From a bacterium (GTDB taxonomy: Bacteria > Nitrospinota_A > UBA7883 > JACRGQ01), in the NCBI GenBank assembly GCA_021815535.1, contig JAKAGL010000037.1, forward strand, positions 1 to 13,028: a DNA stretch of 13,028 nt, given 5' to 3'. The notes beneath the pieces are model-generated. The model was not told the origin of the DNA, did no database searches, and was given only the letters and a program-made list of their open reading frames with translations. The translations under genes were made by a program, and so were the position numbers. Shown here piece by piece: positions 1-6,667 of this stretch (positions are counted from its first letter, which is position 1; every line of letters begins with the position of its first letter).

Positions 1-354
1 CAGTTCAAATACCGGCTTGAAAGTTTTCTCGCCAGGAATCTGGATATGGAAATGGTGGAAGTGGATACGCCCTATGCGCTCATTAAGGCCACCGCCAGAG
101 GGGGATGCCCGGAATTCATTATCATTGCCACTGAGGGAGGCAACGGGACCATCCTGAATTTCCTTTCCGCGTTGCGTGGATCCGATGAATATGCCCGTAC
201 GCCGCTCATCATCGCTGGAAACACTACCGACGCCGCGGACAAAGCGAAGTTCATCCGGGCGGGAGCAAACCACTTCCTGCAAAAGCAGGATGCCGAAAGG
301 GAACTGCTCGTCCTGGCAAAGCGCTATACCGGCCCGCGCGACGCCGCCGCATAA
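1..354 (+). CDS. Receiver-like (pseudo-receiver) domain protein, C-terminal part; 5' end outside window
   Basis: The frame is open from base 1 to the TAA at 352-354 and gives 117 residues with no start codon required inside the window. The pattern is that of a CheY-type receiver: a hydrophobic strand (FIII, fragment residues 39-42), a helix, a second strand (PLII, 68-71), and the AGA..FL.K segment ending in Lys95, the usual conserved lysine. The residue after the first strand, where receivers carry the phosphorylated Asp, is Ala43 (codon 127-129). The usual Thr/Ser after the second strand is Gly73. It therefore looks like a phosphorylation-independent receiver fold. Nothing of an output domain follows; any other domain would lie upstream. 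The assignment to the receiver superfamily rests on pattern only and its partner is unknown. Confidence 0.6.
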   Translation, partial: QFKYRLESFLARNLDMEMVEVDTPYALIKATARGGCPEFIIIATEGGNGTILNFLSALRGSDEYARTPLIIAGNTTDAADKAKFIRAGANHFLQKQDAERELLVLAKRYTGPRDAAA

Positions 355-466
355 CCTGTTGCTTCCGCCATATCCGGGAATTTTCCGGGGTATAACCGGA
401 ATAAAATGCAGGATAAAATACATACGGTCTCAACTTTACGACCCTTGCAAGCAAAGGAGTCTGTAT

Positions 467-1027
467 ATGATAGGTTCGAAACGGAAAAACAAGGTCACTT
501 TGGCGGTTTTCACGTTGGTATTTTGCGGTTGGTTCGCAGGAGGGGCAATGGCCGCCTCCCGGGAGGAGATAAACGCTGGCGCCAATGATGCCATGAAACG
601 CTTTTACCAAGAGGTCGGAGCGGGGAAGGAATTGGCCGGCAAGGCCCAAGGCATCCTTATTTTTCCCTCGGTCTTAAAAGCAGGCATCGGAATAGGCGGT
701 GAATATGGCGAGGGGCTTTTACGCATCAAAGGCAGAACGGACGGGTACTATTCAACGGCGGCGGCATCCATCGGCCTTCAACTCGGGATGCAATCGAAAA
801 CAGTCATGATTCTCTTTATGACCCCAAAAGCGCTTTCCGATTTCAAGAAAAGCGAGGGATGGGAAGCGGGCGTAAACGGTTCGGTGGCCCTGGCGACACT
901 GGGGGCGGGCGGTCAATTGGATACGAAAACACTCAGCCAACCGATTATCGGTTTTGTATTCGGCAACAAAGGGCTGATGTACAACCTTACCTTCGAAGGC
1001 ACAAAGATCACCCGCTTGAAGAAATAG
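467..1027 (+). CDS. Secreted SYLF (YSC84-type) domain protein
   Basis: The protein has 186 residues. The reading frame is open far upstream, but ATG 467 is chosen because AAAGGAG (453-459) lies 7 nt before it and because this start gives a clean signal peptide: basic residues 5-9, a hydrophobic core at 10-23, and an AMA cleavage site after residue 29. The mature part has the hallmarks of the SYLF family: an N-terminal helix (about 30-50), the KA.GILIFPSVLKAGIGIGG segment, a glycine-rich middle, and FGNKGLMYNLTFEGTKITRL at the C-terminus. SYLF proteins bind lipids and are called YSC84-like in bacteria, where they are usually exported to the periplasm; their precise role is not settled. The length matches single-domain bacterial members. 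It stands alone, 112 bp after the receiver-like gene and convergent with the aldehyde dehydrogenase gene. Confidence 0.88.
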   Translation: MIGSKRKNKVTLAVFTLVFCGWFAGGAMAASREEINAGANDAMKRFYQEVGAGKELAGKAQGILIFPSVLKAGIGIGGEYGEGLLRIKGRTDGYYSTAAASIGLQLGMQSKTVMILFMTPKALSDFKKSEGWEAGVNGSVALATLGAGGQLDTKTLSQPIIGFVFGNKGLMYNLTFEGTKITRLKK

Positions 1028-1099
1028 GAATATCGCGTTGCGGCATATCCGCCGCCATAATGACCGCGTTGGAGTTTACCGCCACGGTCAAGAAGAGCG

Positions 1100-2524
1100 C
1101 TACACGGGAAGGTTGATGACGAGGGATCTCGGTTCGGTCATTTCCTCGATGGCCCAACGCAATCCCTCGCGGCCCAGCCCGGAGCTTTTCACCCCGCCGT
1201 ATGGCATGTGATCGATACGGAAGGTGGGCACATCCCCTATCATCACCCCGCCCACATCCAGCGTTTCCCACGCCTTGAACGCGGCGCGGAGGTCGTTGGT
1301 AAAAACGCCGGCCTGAAGGCCGAATTCGCTATCATTCAAAAGCGCCAATGCTTCATCCATCGTGCCATAGGGAATGAGCGTCACTACCGGCCCAAAAACT
1401 TCCATGCAGTTCACTTTCATGTGCGGAGTGGTTTGCTCCAGCACGGACGGCTGCAGGATGTTCCCCTCCGCTTTACCGCCGCAGAGGAGTTTCGCCCCCC
1501 CATTCACCGCCTCATCTATCCAGCCAAGAATGCGCCCAACCTCACCCGCGGAGATAAGGGGGCCGACGTTGACTGCTTCGTCCTGCGGATCGCCGGTTTT
1601 CAGCGCCGCCACTTTCGGAATGAAGATCGCCTTGAATTTTTCGTACACCGTTTGCTGCACGAAGACGCGTTGCACGGAAATGCAGGTTTGACCCGCATAA
1701 CTGAATCCGCCGGTGACGATCCGCCCGGCGGCGTAATCAAGGTCGGCATCGCCATGCACGATAACACCCGCGTTGCCCCCCAGCTCAAGCGCTACCTTCT
1801 TTCTCCCCGCGATGTTCTTCAACTTCCACCCGACGGCAGGACTGCCGGTGAACGAGATCATCTTGTACCGTTCATCCCGCACCATCGTCTCAGCCAGATC
1901 GTTGGTAACCGGCAACACGGAGAACGCCCCTTTGGGCCAGCCGGAAGCATCAACGATCTGCGCCAGAAGCAATGCCGTCAACGGTGTCCGCGAGGCCGGT
2001 TTTATCACGATGGGGTTTCCCGCCGCCAAGGCGGGGGCTACTTTGTGGGCAACGAGATTGAGCGGAAAATTGAACGGCGAGATGCCCAGAATGGGGCCGA
2101 TGGGAAAACGCTTCACGAAGCATTGCCGCCCTTTGGCTAGCGGATGAATATCAAGCGGCAGCACTTCCCCTGAAATACGTTTTGCCTCTTCCGCCGCCGT
2201 GAGAAACGTAAAAAGGCTCCGTTGCACCTCTTGCCGCGCGTTGAGGAGAGGCTTGCCCGCTTCCCGCGCCATGACATGGGCCAGCTCTTCGGCGCGGGCG
2301 GCGATCCCGTTATGGATGGCCATGAGGATCGCGGCGCGGTCCACCGGCGCCAGTTTTTTCGTCTCCTCAAAAGAAGAGTCTGCAGCCGCGGTGGCGGCCT
2401 CCACCTCTTTTGCGCCCGCCAGAAAAACCTCACCTATTGGCTTTCCATTAAAAGGCGCAACCACGGCGGTTTTGCTTGATGTGGCCGTAAAACGGCCGCC
2501 AACATAAATCTGATATTCAGCCAT
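1100..2524 (-). CDS. NAD(P)-dependent aldehyde dehydrogenase
   Basis: The protein has 474 residues, the usual size for the aldehyde dehydrogenase superfamily, which oxidises aldehydes to carboxylates (or acyl-CoA) in the cytoplasm. Visible landmarks are the Asn of SPFNFPLN (about residue 152), the nucleotide-binding FTGSPAVGW segment, the general-base Glu247 in ALELGGNAG, the nucleophile Cys281 in GQTCISVQR, EVFGPV, and the C-terminal PYGGVKSSGLGREG. The wording around FTGSPAVGWKLK and ALELGGNAG resembles the lactaldehyde / phosphonoacetaldehyde / GapN-like branch, but the substrate cannot be read off. The frame stays open to 2608, but that would overlap the divergent gene at 2598. ATG 2524 starts with the family-typical MAEYQIYVGG and has AAAGGTGG 11 nt upstream. 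No partner gene indicates a pathway. Confidence 0.93.
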   Translation of the reverse strand: MAEYQIYVGGRFTATSSKTAVVAPFNGKPIGEVFLAGAKEVEAATAAADSSFEETKKLAPVDRAAILMAIHNGIAARAEELAHVMAREAGKPLLNARQEVQRSLFTFLTAAEEAKRISGEVLPLDIHPLAKGRQCFVKRFPIGPILGISPFNFPLNLVAHKVAPALAAGNPIVIKPASRTPLTALLLAQIVDASGWPKGAFSVLPVTNDLAETMVRDERYKMISFTGSPAVGWKLKNIAGRKKVALELGGNAGVIVHGDADLDYAAGRIVTGGFSYAGQTCISVQRVFVQQTVYEKFKAIFIPKVAALKTGDPQDEAVNVGPLISAGEVGRILGWIDEAVNGGAKLLCGGKAEGNILQPSVLEQTTPHMKVNCMEVFGPVVTLIPYGTMDEALALLNDSEFGLQAGVFTNDLRAAFKAWETLDVGGVMIGDVPTFRIDHMPYGGVKSSGLGREGLRWAIEEMTEPRSLVINLPV

Positions 2525-2568
2525 CGGCTTATTATCCACCTTTCGGTTTTCCCGCGCAAAGGTTTGGA

Positions 2569-2590
2569 TTGATGAATCAAGCGATATAAT
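2569..2590 (+). promoter_or_regulatory. Perfect -10 box and overlapping palindrome in the divergent intergenic region
   Basis: TATAAT at 2585-2590 is an exact sigma-70 -10 hexamer, with a weak -35 candidate TTTGGA about 16 bp upstream. The palindrome TTGAT-GA-ATCAA (2569-2580) sits in the -35/-10 spacer and could be an operator, which is inference. The predicted transcription start is about 2597-2598, which is the ATG of the DUF4403 gene, and no Shine-Dalgarno sequence lies before that ATG. A leaderless mRNA is therefore likely. Confidence 0.5.
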
Positions 2591-2597
2591 CCGCCGC

Positions 2598-4025
2598 ATG
2601 AAATGCATTTTTCACTTGGCGGCGGCTTGTACGGCGTTGTTAGTCGTCTTTGCGGCAGGGTGCGGCGGAAAACTGGGTGTGCCGAAACCCGCCTATGAAA
2701 TGCCGGCGGTGGAACCGGATATTCCACCGGAGGAAAGCGGGATTGAGATCCCGGTCACCGTGCATCTGGAGCCGATCTTGCGGAAGGCCGAGGAAAAGGT
2801 TCCCCAGGAATTCAACAGTAACGGATGGGAAACCGTCGGCACCAGTCCTGTAGGGGACGTTGGCGTAAAATACCGCGTATGGCGCGGACCGCTGCAGATG
2901 CGGGTCAACGGCAACCAAATAACGATCACTGTGCGCATCTCCTATTCGCTGGCGGTGGCGCACCGGCTTAAGGCAGGCATTTTTGCCGGCGGCCAAACCC
3001 CGTGGATGCAGTTCGGCCAGTGCGGAGATGATGGGGAAAGCCCGCGCGAGACCGTTTTCAGCATGAAAACCACATTGGATTGGACAACGGATTGGAAGGT
3101 TCGTTCAAAGACAAAACTATTGCAAAATCTCTATCCAAATCGCTGCGGGGTAACGGCCCTTAATTTCGACATCACCCGCGCGGTCGACGGCAAAATCCGC
3201 CCACGGCTGGAAGAAGCTGCAAAGTTGATCGATGATCGGATAATGACGGCGGCCGATTTTAAAAACACCGCGGAAGAAGCCTGGAAAAAATTACGGTCAC
3301 CGCTCCAACTGGAGAACAATGTTTGGCTGATGGCAAATCCACACGAAATAAACGTCACCGCTATAGAAGGCGCCGGCGATACGTTGACCACCGGGATCAG
3401 CATCACAGGGACACCTGTTATAACCGCGGGCAGAATGCCCGGCTCCGGAATCATGCCCCTGCCGGGATTGAAGACAGGCCCCAAGGCTAATGGCAAATTT
3501 AACGTGGCGCTGAAGGCGGAGCTGGATTTCGATGCGGCGTCGGACCAGCTTTTCCGCCGGCTTTCCGAAAAGCCGGTGAAATTGAGCGGGCGGCAGGTGA
3601 TCATTACCAGCGCATCGGTTTATCCTTCGAACAACCGCTGTGTGATCCAGCTTGGGATGAAAGGGGATGTGAACGGAGCCATTTTTTTCACGGGCGAACC
3701 GGTTTACAACGAGGAAAAAGGTCTTTTATATCTGGCCAGGCTCGATTACACCCTGGAAACCGAAAATGCCCTGCAAACGGCCGCAGAATGGCTGTTGCAC
3801 GAGGATTTCCGCAACGAAATGCGAAAACAGGCGCAATGGTCCATGGACGCCGGCCTGAAGGATGCCAAAGGAAAAATCGAACGTGCGCTCAACATCACAC
3901 TCGATGAACACGCCTCCTTGCAGGCGGAAGTCAACGAACTGTATGTACGGCGGTTTTTTATGGGAAAAAAAGGGTTCCGCGCCGATATTGTCGCCCAGGG
4001 GTCCGTTACAGTATCCTGGAAATAA
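2598..4025 (+). CDS. DUF4403-family lipoprotein
   Basis: The protein has 475 residues. The N-terminus is a lipoprotein signal: Lys2, a hydrophobic stretch at 4-20, and the lipobox AAGC with acylated Cys22. Gly at +2 is compatible with outer-membrane sorting in Gram-negatives. After a proline-rich linker comes IEIPVTVHLEPIL, then a long beta-rich region with repeats of the IPV..L and WR.P..M.VNG..I.I type that I associate with DUF4403 (Pfam). Function is unknown; the alternating amphipathic strands would fit a lipid- or envelope-associated binding protein, but that is inference. Start choice: ATG 2598 is the only start that keeps the whole signal peptide. It lacks a ribosome binding site, but a perfect -10 box ends 7 nt upstream, suggesting leaderless translation. 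It diverges from the aldehyde dehydrogenase gene across 73 bp and seems monocistronic. Confidence 0.8.
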   Translation: MKCIFHLAAACTALLVVFAAGCGGKLGVPKPAYEMPAVEPDIPPEESGIEIPVTVHLEPILRKAEEKVPQEFNSNGWETVGTSPVGDVGVKYRVWRGPLQMRVNGNQITITVRISYSLAVAHRLKAGIFAGGQTPWMQFGQCGDDGESPRETVFSMKTTLDWTTDWKVRSKTKLLQNLYPNRCGVTALNFDITRAVDGKIRPRLEEAAKLIDDRIMTAADFKNTAEEAWKKLRSPLQLENNVWLMANPHEINVTAIEGAGDTLTTGISITGTPVITAGRMPGSGIMPLPGLKTGPKANGKFNVALKAELDFDAASDQLFRRLSEKPVKLSGRQVIITSASVYPSNNRCVIQLGMKGDVNGAIFFTGEPVYNEEKGLLYLARLDYTLETENALQTAAEWLLHEDFRNEMRKQAQWSMDAGLKDAKGKIERALNITLDEHASLQAEVNELYVRRFFMGKKGFRADIVAQGSVTVSWK

Positions 4026-4077
4026 ATACCTCCAAGCCCTAAGTTAACGTTCAATATCCGAACGCTGAATGGAAGAG

Positions 4078-4112
4078 CGTCAAATAATTGGGAAAATCCT
4101 TCCGATTTGACG
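4078..4112. repeat. Upstream inverted pair of CGTCAAAT (candidate enhancer of flgB)
   Basis: CGTCAAAT at 4078-4085 and its exact reverse complement ATTTGACG at 4105-4112 are separated by 19 bp. The pair lies about 92-126 bp upstream of the predicted flgB transcription start, the distance at which sigma-54 activators usually bind. The left copy begins GTCAAATAATTGGG (4079-4092), which partly resembles the GTCA-N6-TGAC boxes described for the Pseudomonas flagellar activator FleQ (from memory; 10 of 14 positions). Regulatory function is inference. Confidence 0.45.
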
Positions 4113-4168
4113 GTTCATATGCAAACACAACATTTTGCATCCTGCTGATATACATAGACTTGCGCGAT

Positions 4169-4204
4169 TACGTCAAATGGCACACAGCTTGCAAAATTGA
4201 CGTA
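4169..4204. repeat. Inverted pair TACGTCAA / TTGACGTA bracketing the sigma-54 promoter
   Basis: TACGTCAA (4169-4176) and TTGACGTA (4197-4204) are perfect 8-bp inverted arms around a 20-bp spacer that holds the entire -24/-12 element. The core hexamer CGTCAA is the same as in the pair at 4078-4112. The right arm covers about -8 to +1 of the predicted start, so a bound protein there could block or shape transcription. The arms are visible in the sequence; their function is not known. Confidence 0.5.
4178..4193 (+). promoter_or_regulatory. Sigma-54 (RpoN) -24/-12 promoter of flgB-fliE
   Basis: TGGCACACAGCTTGCA matches the sigma-54 consensus TGGCAC-N5-TTGCA at every specified base. The invariant GG (4179-4180) and GC (4191-4192) are exactly 12 bp apart. 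Transcription is predicted to start near 4204, 18 nt before the flgB ATG, which leaves room for the ribosome binding site AAGAGGAA (4208-4215). Sigma-54 control of rod genes is common among polar-flagellated Gram-negatives. Confidence 0.9.
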
Positions 4205-4221
4205 GTTAAGAGGAAAAAAAT

Positions 4222-4641
4222 ATGGGACTTATTAACTCGATATTATTTAGCGACCGTACTCCAGAGTTGTTAAAAAGATCGCTGGATCTCAACTCGCAAA
4301 AAGCATCAATTCATGCGGCCAACATTGCAAATGCTGAAACGCCGGGGTTTAAGGCGTCGCGATTTGAATTTGAGGGAGTTTTGCGCGGAGCATTGGACGG
4401 ATCGATGATGCCGTTAAAAGTGACCCATGCCGGCCATTTCAATACCCCGGTACAGGATATCCGGAGTATTCAGGGTGTAACCGATATTGATCTAACCCAA
4501 GGGCGTATCGACGGCAACAATGTTGACATGGAAAAAGAGGTTTCGGCGTTTTCAGAAACACAGATCGCATACGATGCCGCCATTACCGCGATGAATAAAA
4601 GTTACGGCATCATCCGGTCCGCCATCACCGACGTGAAGTAA
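4222..4641 (+). CDS. flgB: Flagellar basal-body rod protein FlgB
   Basis: The protein has 139 residues, normal for FlgB, the most proximal rod subunit of the flagellar basal body. It is secreted by the flagellar type III apparatus, so no cleaved signal peptide is expected and none is seen. The rod-family signature ANIANAETPGFKA lies at residues 34-45, after the N-terminal helix (about 10-33). The C-terminal helix with YD.AI..MNKSYGIIRSAI (about 115-137) is the matching D0 half. ATG 4222 is preceded by AAGAGGAA at 4208-4215. It is the first gene behind the sigma-54 promoter and is followed directly by fliE; flgC, the usual gene between them, is absent. Confidence 0.95.
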   Translation: MGLINSILFSDRTPELLKRSLDLNSQKASIHAANIANAETPGFKASRFEFEGVLRGALDGSMMPLKVTHAGHFNTPVQDIRSIQGVTDIDLTQGRIDGNNVDMEKEVSAFSETQIAYDAAITAMNKSYGIIRSAITDVK

Positions 4642-4651
4642 GGAATAAATG

Positions 4652-4957
4652 ATGAAAATATCCGCGCTTAACACAAATTTCAAACCGTTGGGGGCCGACC
4701 TCGGAATCACGACGGCAAACGCCGGCGCATCAACAGGAAAAAGTTTTGGCGAAGCGCTGAAGGAATCGCTGAATGACGTGAATAATTTTCAGCTTGAGGC
4801 CGATAAATCCATAGAAGCGATGGTTAGCGGAGAGAACAAGGATATTCACGGAACGATGATAGCCCTTTCGAAAGCCGATCTGGCTTTCCGCATGACGGTG
4901 CAAGTGCGAAATAAGATTCTCGACGCCTATCAGGAAGTCATGAGGATGCAGGTATAA
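4652..4957 (+). CDS. fliE: Flagellar hook-basal body complex protein FliE
   Basis: The protein has 101 residues, typical for FliE, which joins the MS ring and export gate to the FlgB rod. The N-terminal 30 residues are variable. The conserved half runs FGEALKESL.DVN, then LEADKSIEAMVSGENKDIHGTMIALSKADLAF, and the diagnostic C-terminus VQVRNKILDAYQEVMRMQV. Two tandem ATGs occur at 4649 and 4652. The ribosome binding site AAGGA (4640-4644) is 4 nt from the first and 7 nt from the second, so 4652 is preferred, though 4649 (102 residues) is possible. It is co-transcribed with flgB, and the flgB stop codon overlaps the ribosome binding site. No flagellar gene follows: the next gene is convergent and unrelated. 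Confidence 0.95.
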   Translation: MKISALNTNFKPLGADLGITTANAGASTGKSFGEALKESLNDVNNFQLEADKSIEAMVSGENKDIHGTMIALSKADLAFRMTVQVRNKILDAYQEVMRMQV

Positions 4958-5083
4958 GCGGCCTTAGCGGAGATTGGCATACAATTTCCGGATCCGCTGG
5001 CAAACGGGTGGTGACGGCTTGGAAAGAGTAACGTTTTTCCCCGCCACTGCCCGTAATTTAATTTCGCAATGACCCTTTGCCCG
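4958..5083. other. Convergent intergenic region between fliE and the histidine kinase gene; no clear terminator
   Basis: These 126 bp lie between the 3' ends of two converging transcripts. I see only a loose inverted repeat (AGCGGA near 4968 with TCCGCT near 4993, loop about 20 nt) without a following T-run, and no open frame with coding character. Confidence 0.4.
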
Positions 5084-6667
5084 CTATAGGGGCTGGGCCG
5101 ATGGAAGGGAAACGGTGAATATGGTTCCTTTCCCCACCTCGCTTTCAACGGTTATTCTTCCGCCATGCGCTTTCACTATCTCGCGGCAGAATTGAAGCCC
5201 CAGGCCGCTCCCCTGTTCTCCCGCAGTTCCGGGTATGCTTTTGAGGATATTATCGCTAAAGAGCTGAGCTAGAATCTCGGCCCGGATTCCTATGCCGGTA
5301 TCTTTAACCTTCAATGCAAATCCTTGGGCTGTTTGTTCCCCTGCAAGCGATATTTCATCGCCGCTTCTGCAATATTTTATCGCATTGGAAACGAGGTTTT
5401 GGATTGCCTGGATAATAAGGTTCTCATCCACTTTTATGACCAGCCCCGGCGGCAATGAAACATGGATGGCGATATTTTTAGCTTCGGCCAGGGCCCGGAG
5501 CGGTTCTATGGCGGCTGATACAATATCAGAAGCCTCGCAGTCTTTGTAATGATAGGTAAGTTTGCCCATTTGAATGCGGTTTAGATCCAGCAACGCGTCT
5601 ATCAATTTCAAAATACCCTGGGTGTTCTTGAAAGCGGCGGCAAATACGCCGCTGGTTTCAGGATTTGACTGGATTTCGGGCTGCTTTTGGATAAATTTGA
5701 CAAGCACTTGCAGAGAGGCCACCGGTGAACGCAAATCATGCGAAACAGCAGCAACAAATTTGTCTTTGAGCCGCGTCGCATCTTCCGCCTGGTTCCGCGC
5801 CGCCGAAAGCTCCTTCGTCCTCTCCTTGACCAAATCCTCCAGGTGTTCCTGATACCGGGCCAGTTCATTTGACACCAATTGCCGCTTTTCCAATGAATCG
5901 TTGAAAGCCTCGATCAACTCCTTTATTTCGCTCCGGGACAACAACGGAATGCGGTAATTCAGGTTTCCTTTTCCCGCTTCGCGGACGCCCTTGATAAATG
6001 CCCCTAACGGCCCAAGAACCTGCTGCGATAACATTGTGTAAAGCATGGACAGCAGCAGCAAAAGACCGATAATGACGCCACCGGTTACCGATGCGCCCAG
6101 CCGGCCTAGCTCCACAAGTTCATTATCAAGTGAAAGGAACACACGAACCGCTCCCCGCAACACCTTCTTCTTCGGTGGTGACGCTCCCACCGATCCCTCA
6201 AAAAGCAATGACTCGGCTTCATTGGGGGAAGAGGAGATATATACCGGACATGTGACGCCCACTATCATGTGATGTTTTCCAAGAGAAATTGTTTCCTCCT
6301 GGAGAAGCGGCGGCAACCCATTCAGAGCTTTCGGATGATACCCATCCCGTGAAAACTCGAATAAAACGCCGTCGCCGCCTTGTCCCTCGATGATGGAGGC
6401 GTATACGACGTAGTTTTGACGCTTTACCCCCTCAAGCATCTTCCCCAATATTACCTTGTCACCTGTAAGGAAACCGTATTCGCTGTTAGCCGCAATTTCT
6501 TCGGCCAATACCTGCGCCAGTTCCCGATGATGCTCGATCAATGTCGCCGAGATATAGGATGTGGCAACATAAATCATGACGGCGGCCGTAAGCATGAATA
6601 CAAGGGTCAAACGGATGGCGAAATAAAACCTTAGTCCGTGCGGATTAAACTTCATCGATTTACTCAT
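5084..6667 (-). CDS. Membrane sensor histidine kinase with periplasmic sensor domain and HAMP
   Basis: The protein has 527 residues. In order: TM1 (about 18-40); a periplasmic region (about 41-191) with LAEEIAANSEYGFLTGD, a pattern seen in CHASE8-like sensors; TM2 (about 192-214); HAMP (about 214-266); a coiled coil (about 266-300); HisKA with phospho-acceptor His310 in VSHDLRSP; and HATPase_c with the N box NLVSNAIKY (424-432), DTGIG (456-460) and GSGLG (486-490). All catalytic motifs are intact, so it should autophosphorylate in response to a periplasmic signal. ATG 6667 is chosen: it overlaps the stop of the upstream substrate-binding protein gene by 8 nt and has a GGTGG-like site about 6 nt upstream; 6655 and 6691 are alternatives. 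It is the last gene of the operon. No receiver domain or response-regulator gene accompanies it. Confidence 0.92.
   Translation of the reverse strand: MSKSMKFNPHGLRFYFAIRLTLVFMLTAAVMIYVATSYISATLIEHHRELAQVLAEEIAANSEYGFLTGDKVILGKMLEGVKRQNYVVYASIIEGQGGDGVLFEFSRDGYHPKALNGLPPLLQEETISLGKHHMIVGVTCPVYISSSPNEAESLLFEGSVGASPPKKKVLRGAVRVFLSLDNELVELGRLGASVTGGVIIGLLLLLSMLYTMLSQQVLGPLGAFIKGVREAGKGNLNYRIPLLSRSEIKELIEAFNDSLEKRQLVSNELARYQEHLEDLVKERTKELSAARNQAEDATRLKDKFVAAVSHDLRSPVASLQVLVKFIQKQPEIQSNPETSGVFAAAFKNTQGILKLIDALLDLNRIQMGKLTYHYKDCEASDIVSAAIEPLRALAEAKNIAIHVSLPPGLVIKVDENLIIQAIQNLVSNAIKYCRSGDEISLAGEQTAQGFALKVKDTGIGIRAEILAQLFSDNILKSIPGTAGEQGSGLGLQFCREIVKAHGGRITVESEVGKGTIFTVSLPSAQPL

Noticed and set aside
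1..354. The receiver-like protein as the response regulator of the sensor kinase at 5084-6667
   Set aside because: It lacks the phospho-acceptor Asp, lies more than 4 kb away on the other strand, and nothing links the two.
371..420. CCGG-rich segment and TAAAAT as terminator plus promoter ahead of the SYLF gene
   Set aside because: The CCGG copies do not form a consistent stem, and no -35 stands at the right distance from TAAAAT.
176..466. N-terminal extension of the SYLF protein (open frame from 176)
   Set aside because: It overlaps the receiver-like gene in another frame, looks low in protein character, and would bury the signal peptide that begins at 467 behind a good ribosome binding site.
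1061..1090. Inverted repeat TGACCG / CGGTCA between the SYLF and aldehyde dehydrogenase genes as a terminator
   Set aside because: The loop is 18 nt and no T-run follows on either strand.
1208..2140. 310-codon open frame on + opposite the aldehyde dehydrogenase
   Set aside because: It is antisense to a clear enzyme gene; the protein is rich in His, Arg and Pro without family motifs, as expected for the shadow of a GC-biased gene.
2525..2608. Longer N-terminus for the aldehyde dehydrogenase
   Set aside because: It would overlap the divergent DUF4403 start and its promoter, and adds residues not expected in the family.
4048..4064. CGTTC-N7-GAACG inverted repeat after the DUF4403 gene as a terminator
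   Set aside because: The stem is only 5 bp and there is no T-run. It might belong to the flgB regulatory region, but the evidence is too thin to list.
4088..4273. Small open frame across the flgB promoter
   Set aside because: It spans the sigma-54 promoter and the flgB start in another frame, has no ribosome binding site, and shows no recognisable protein features.
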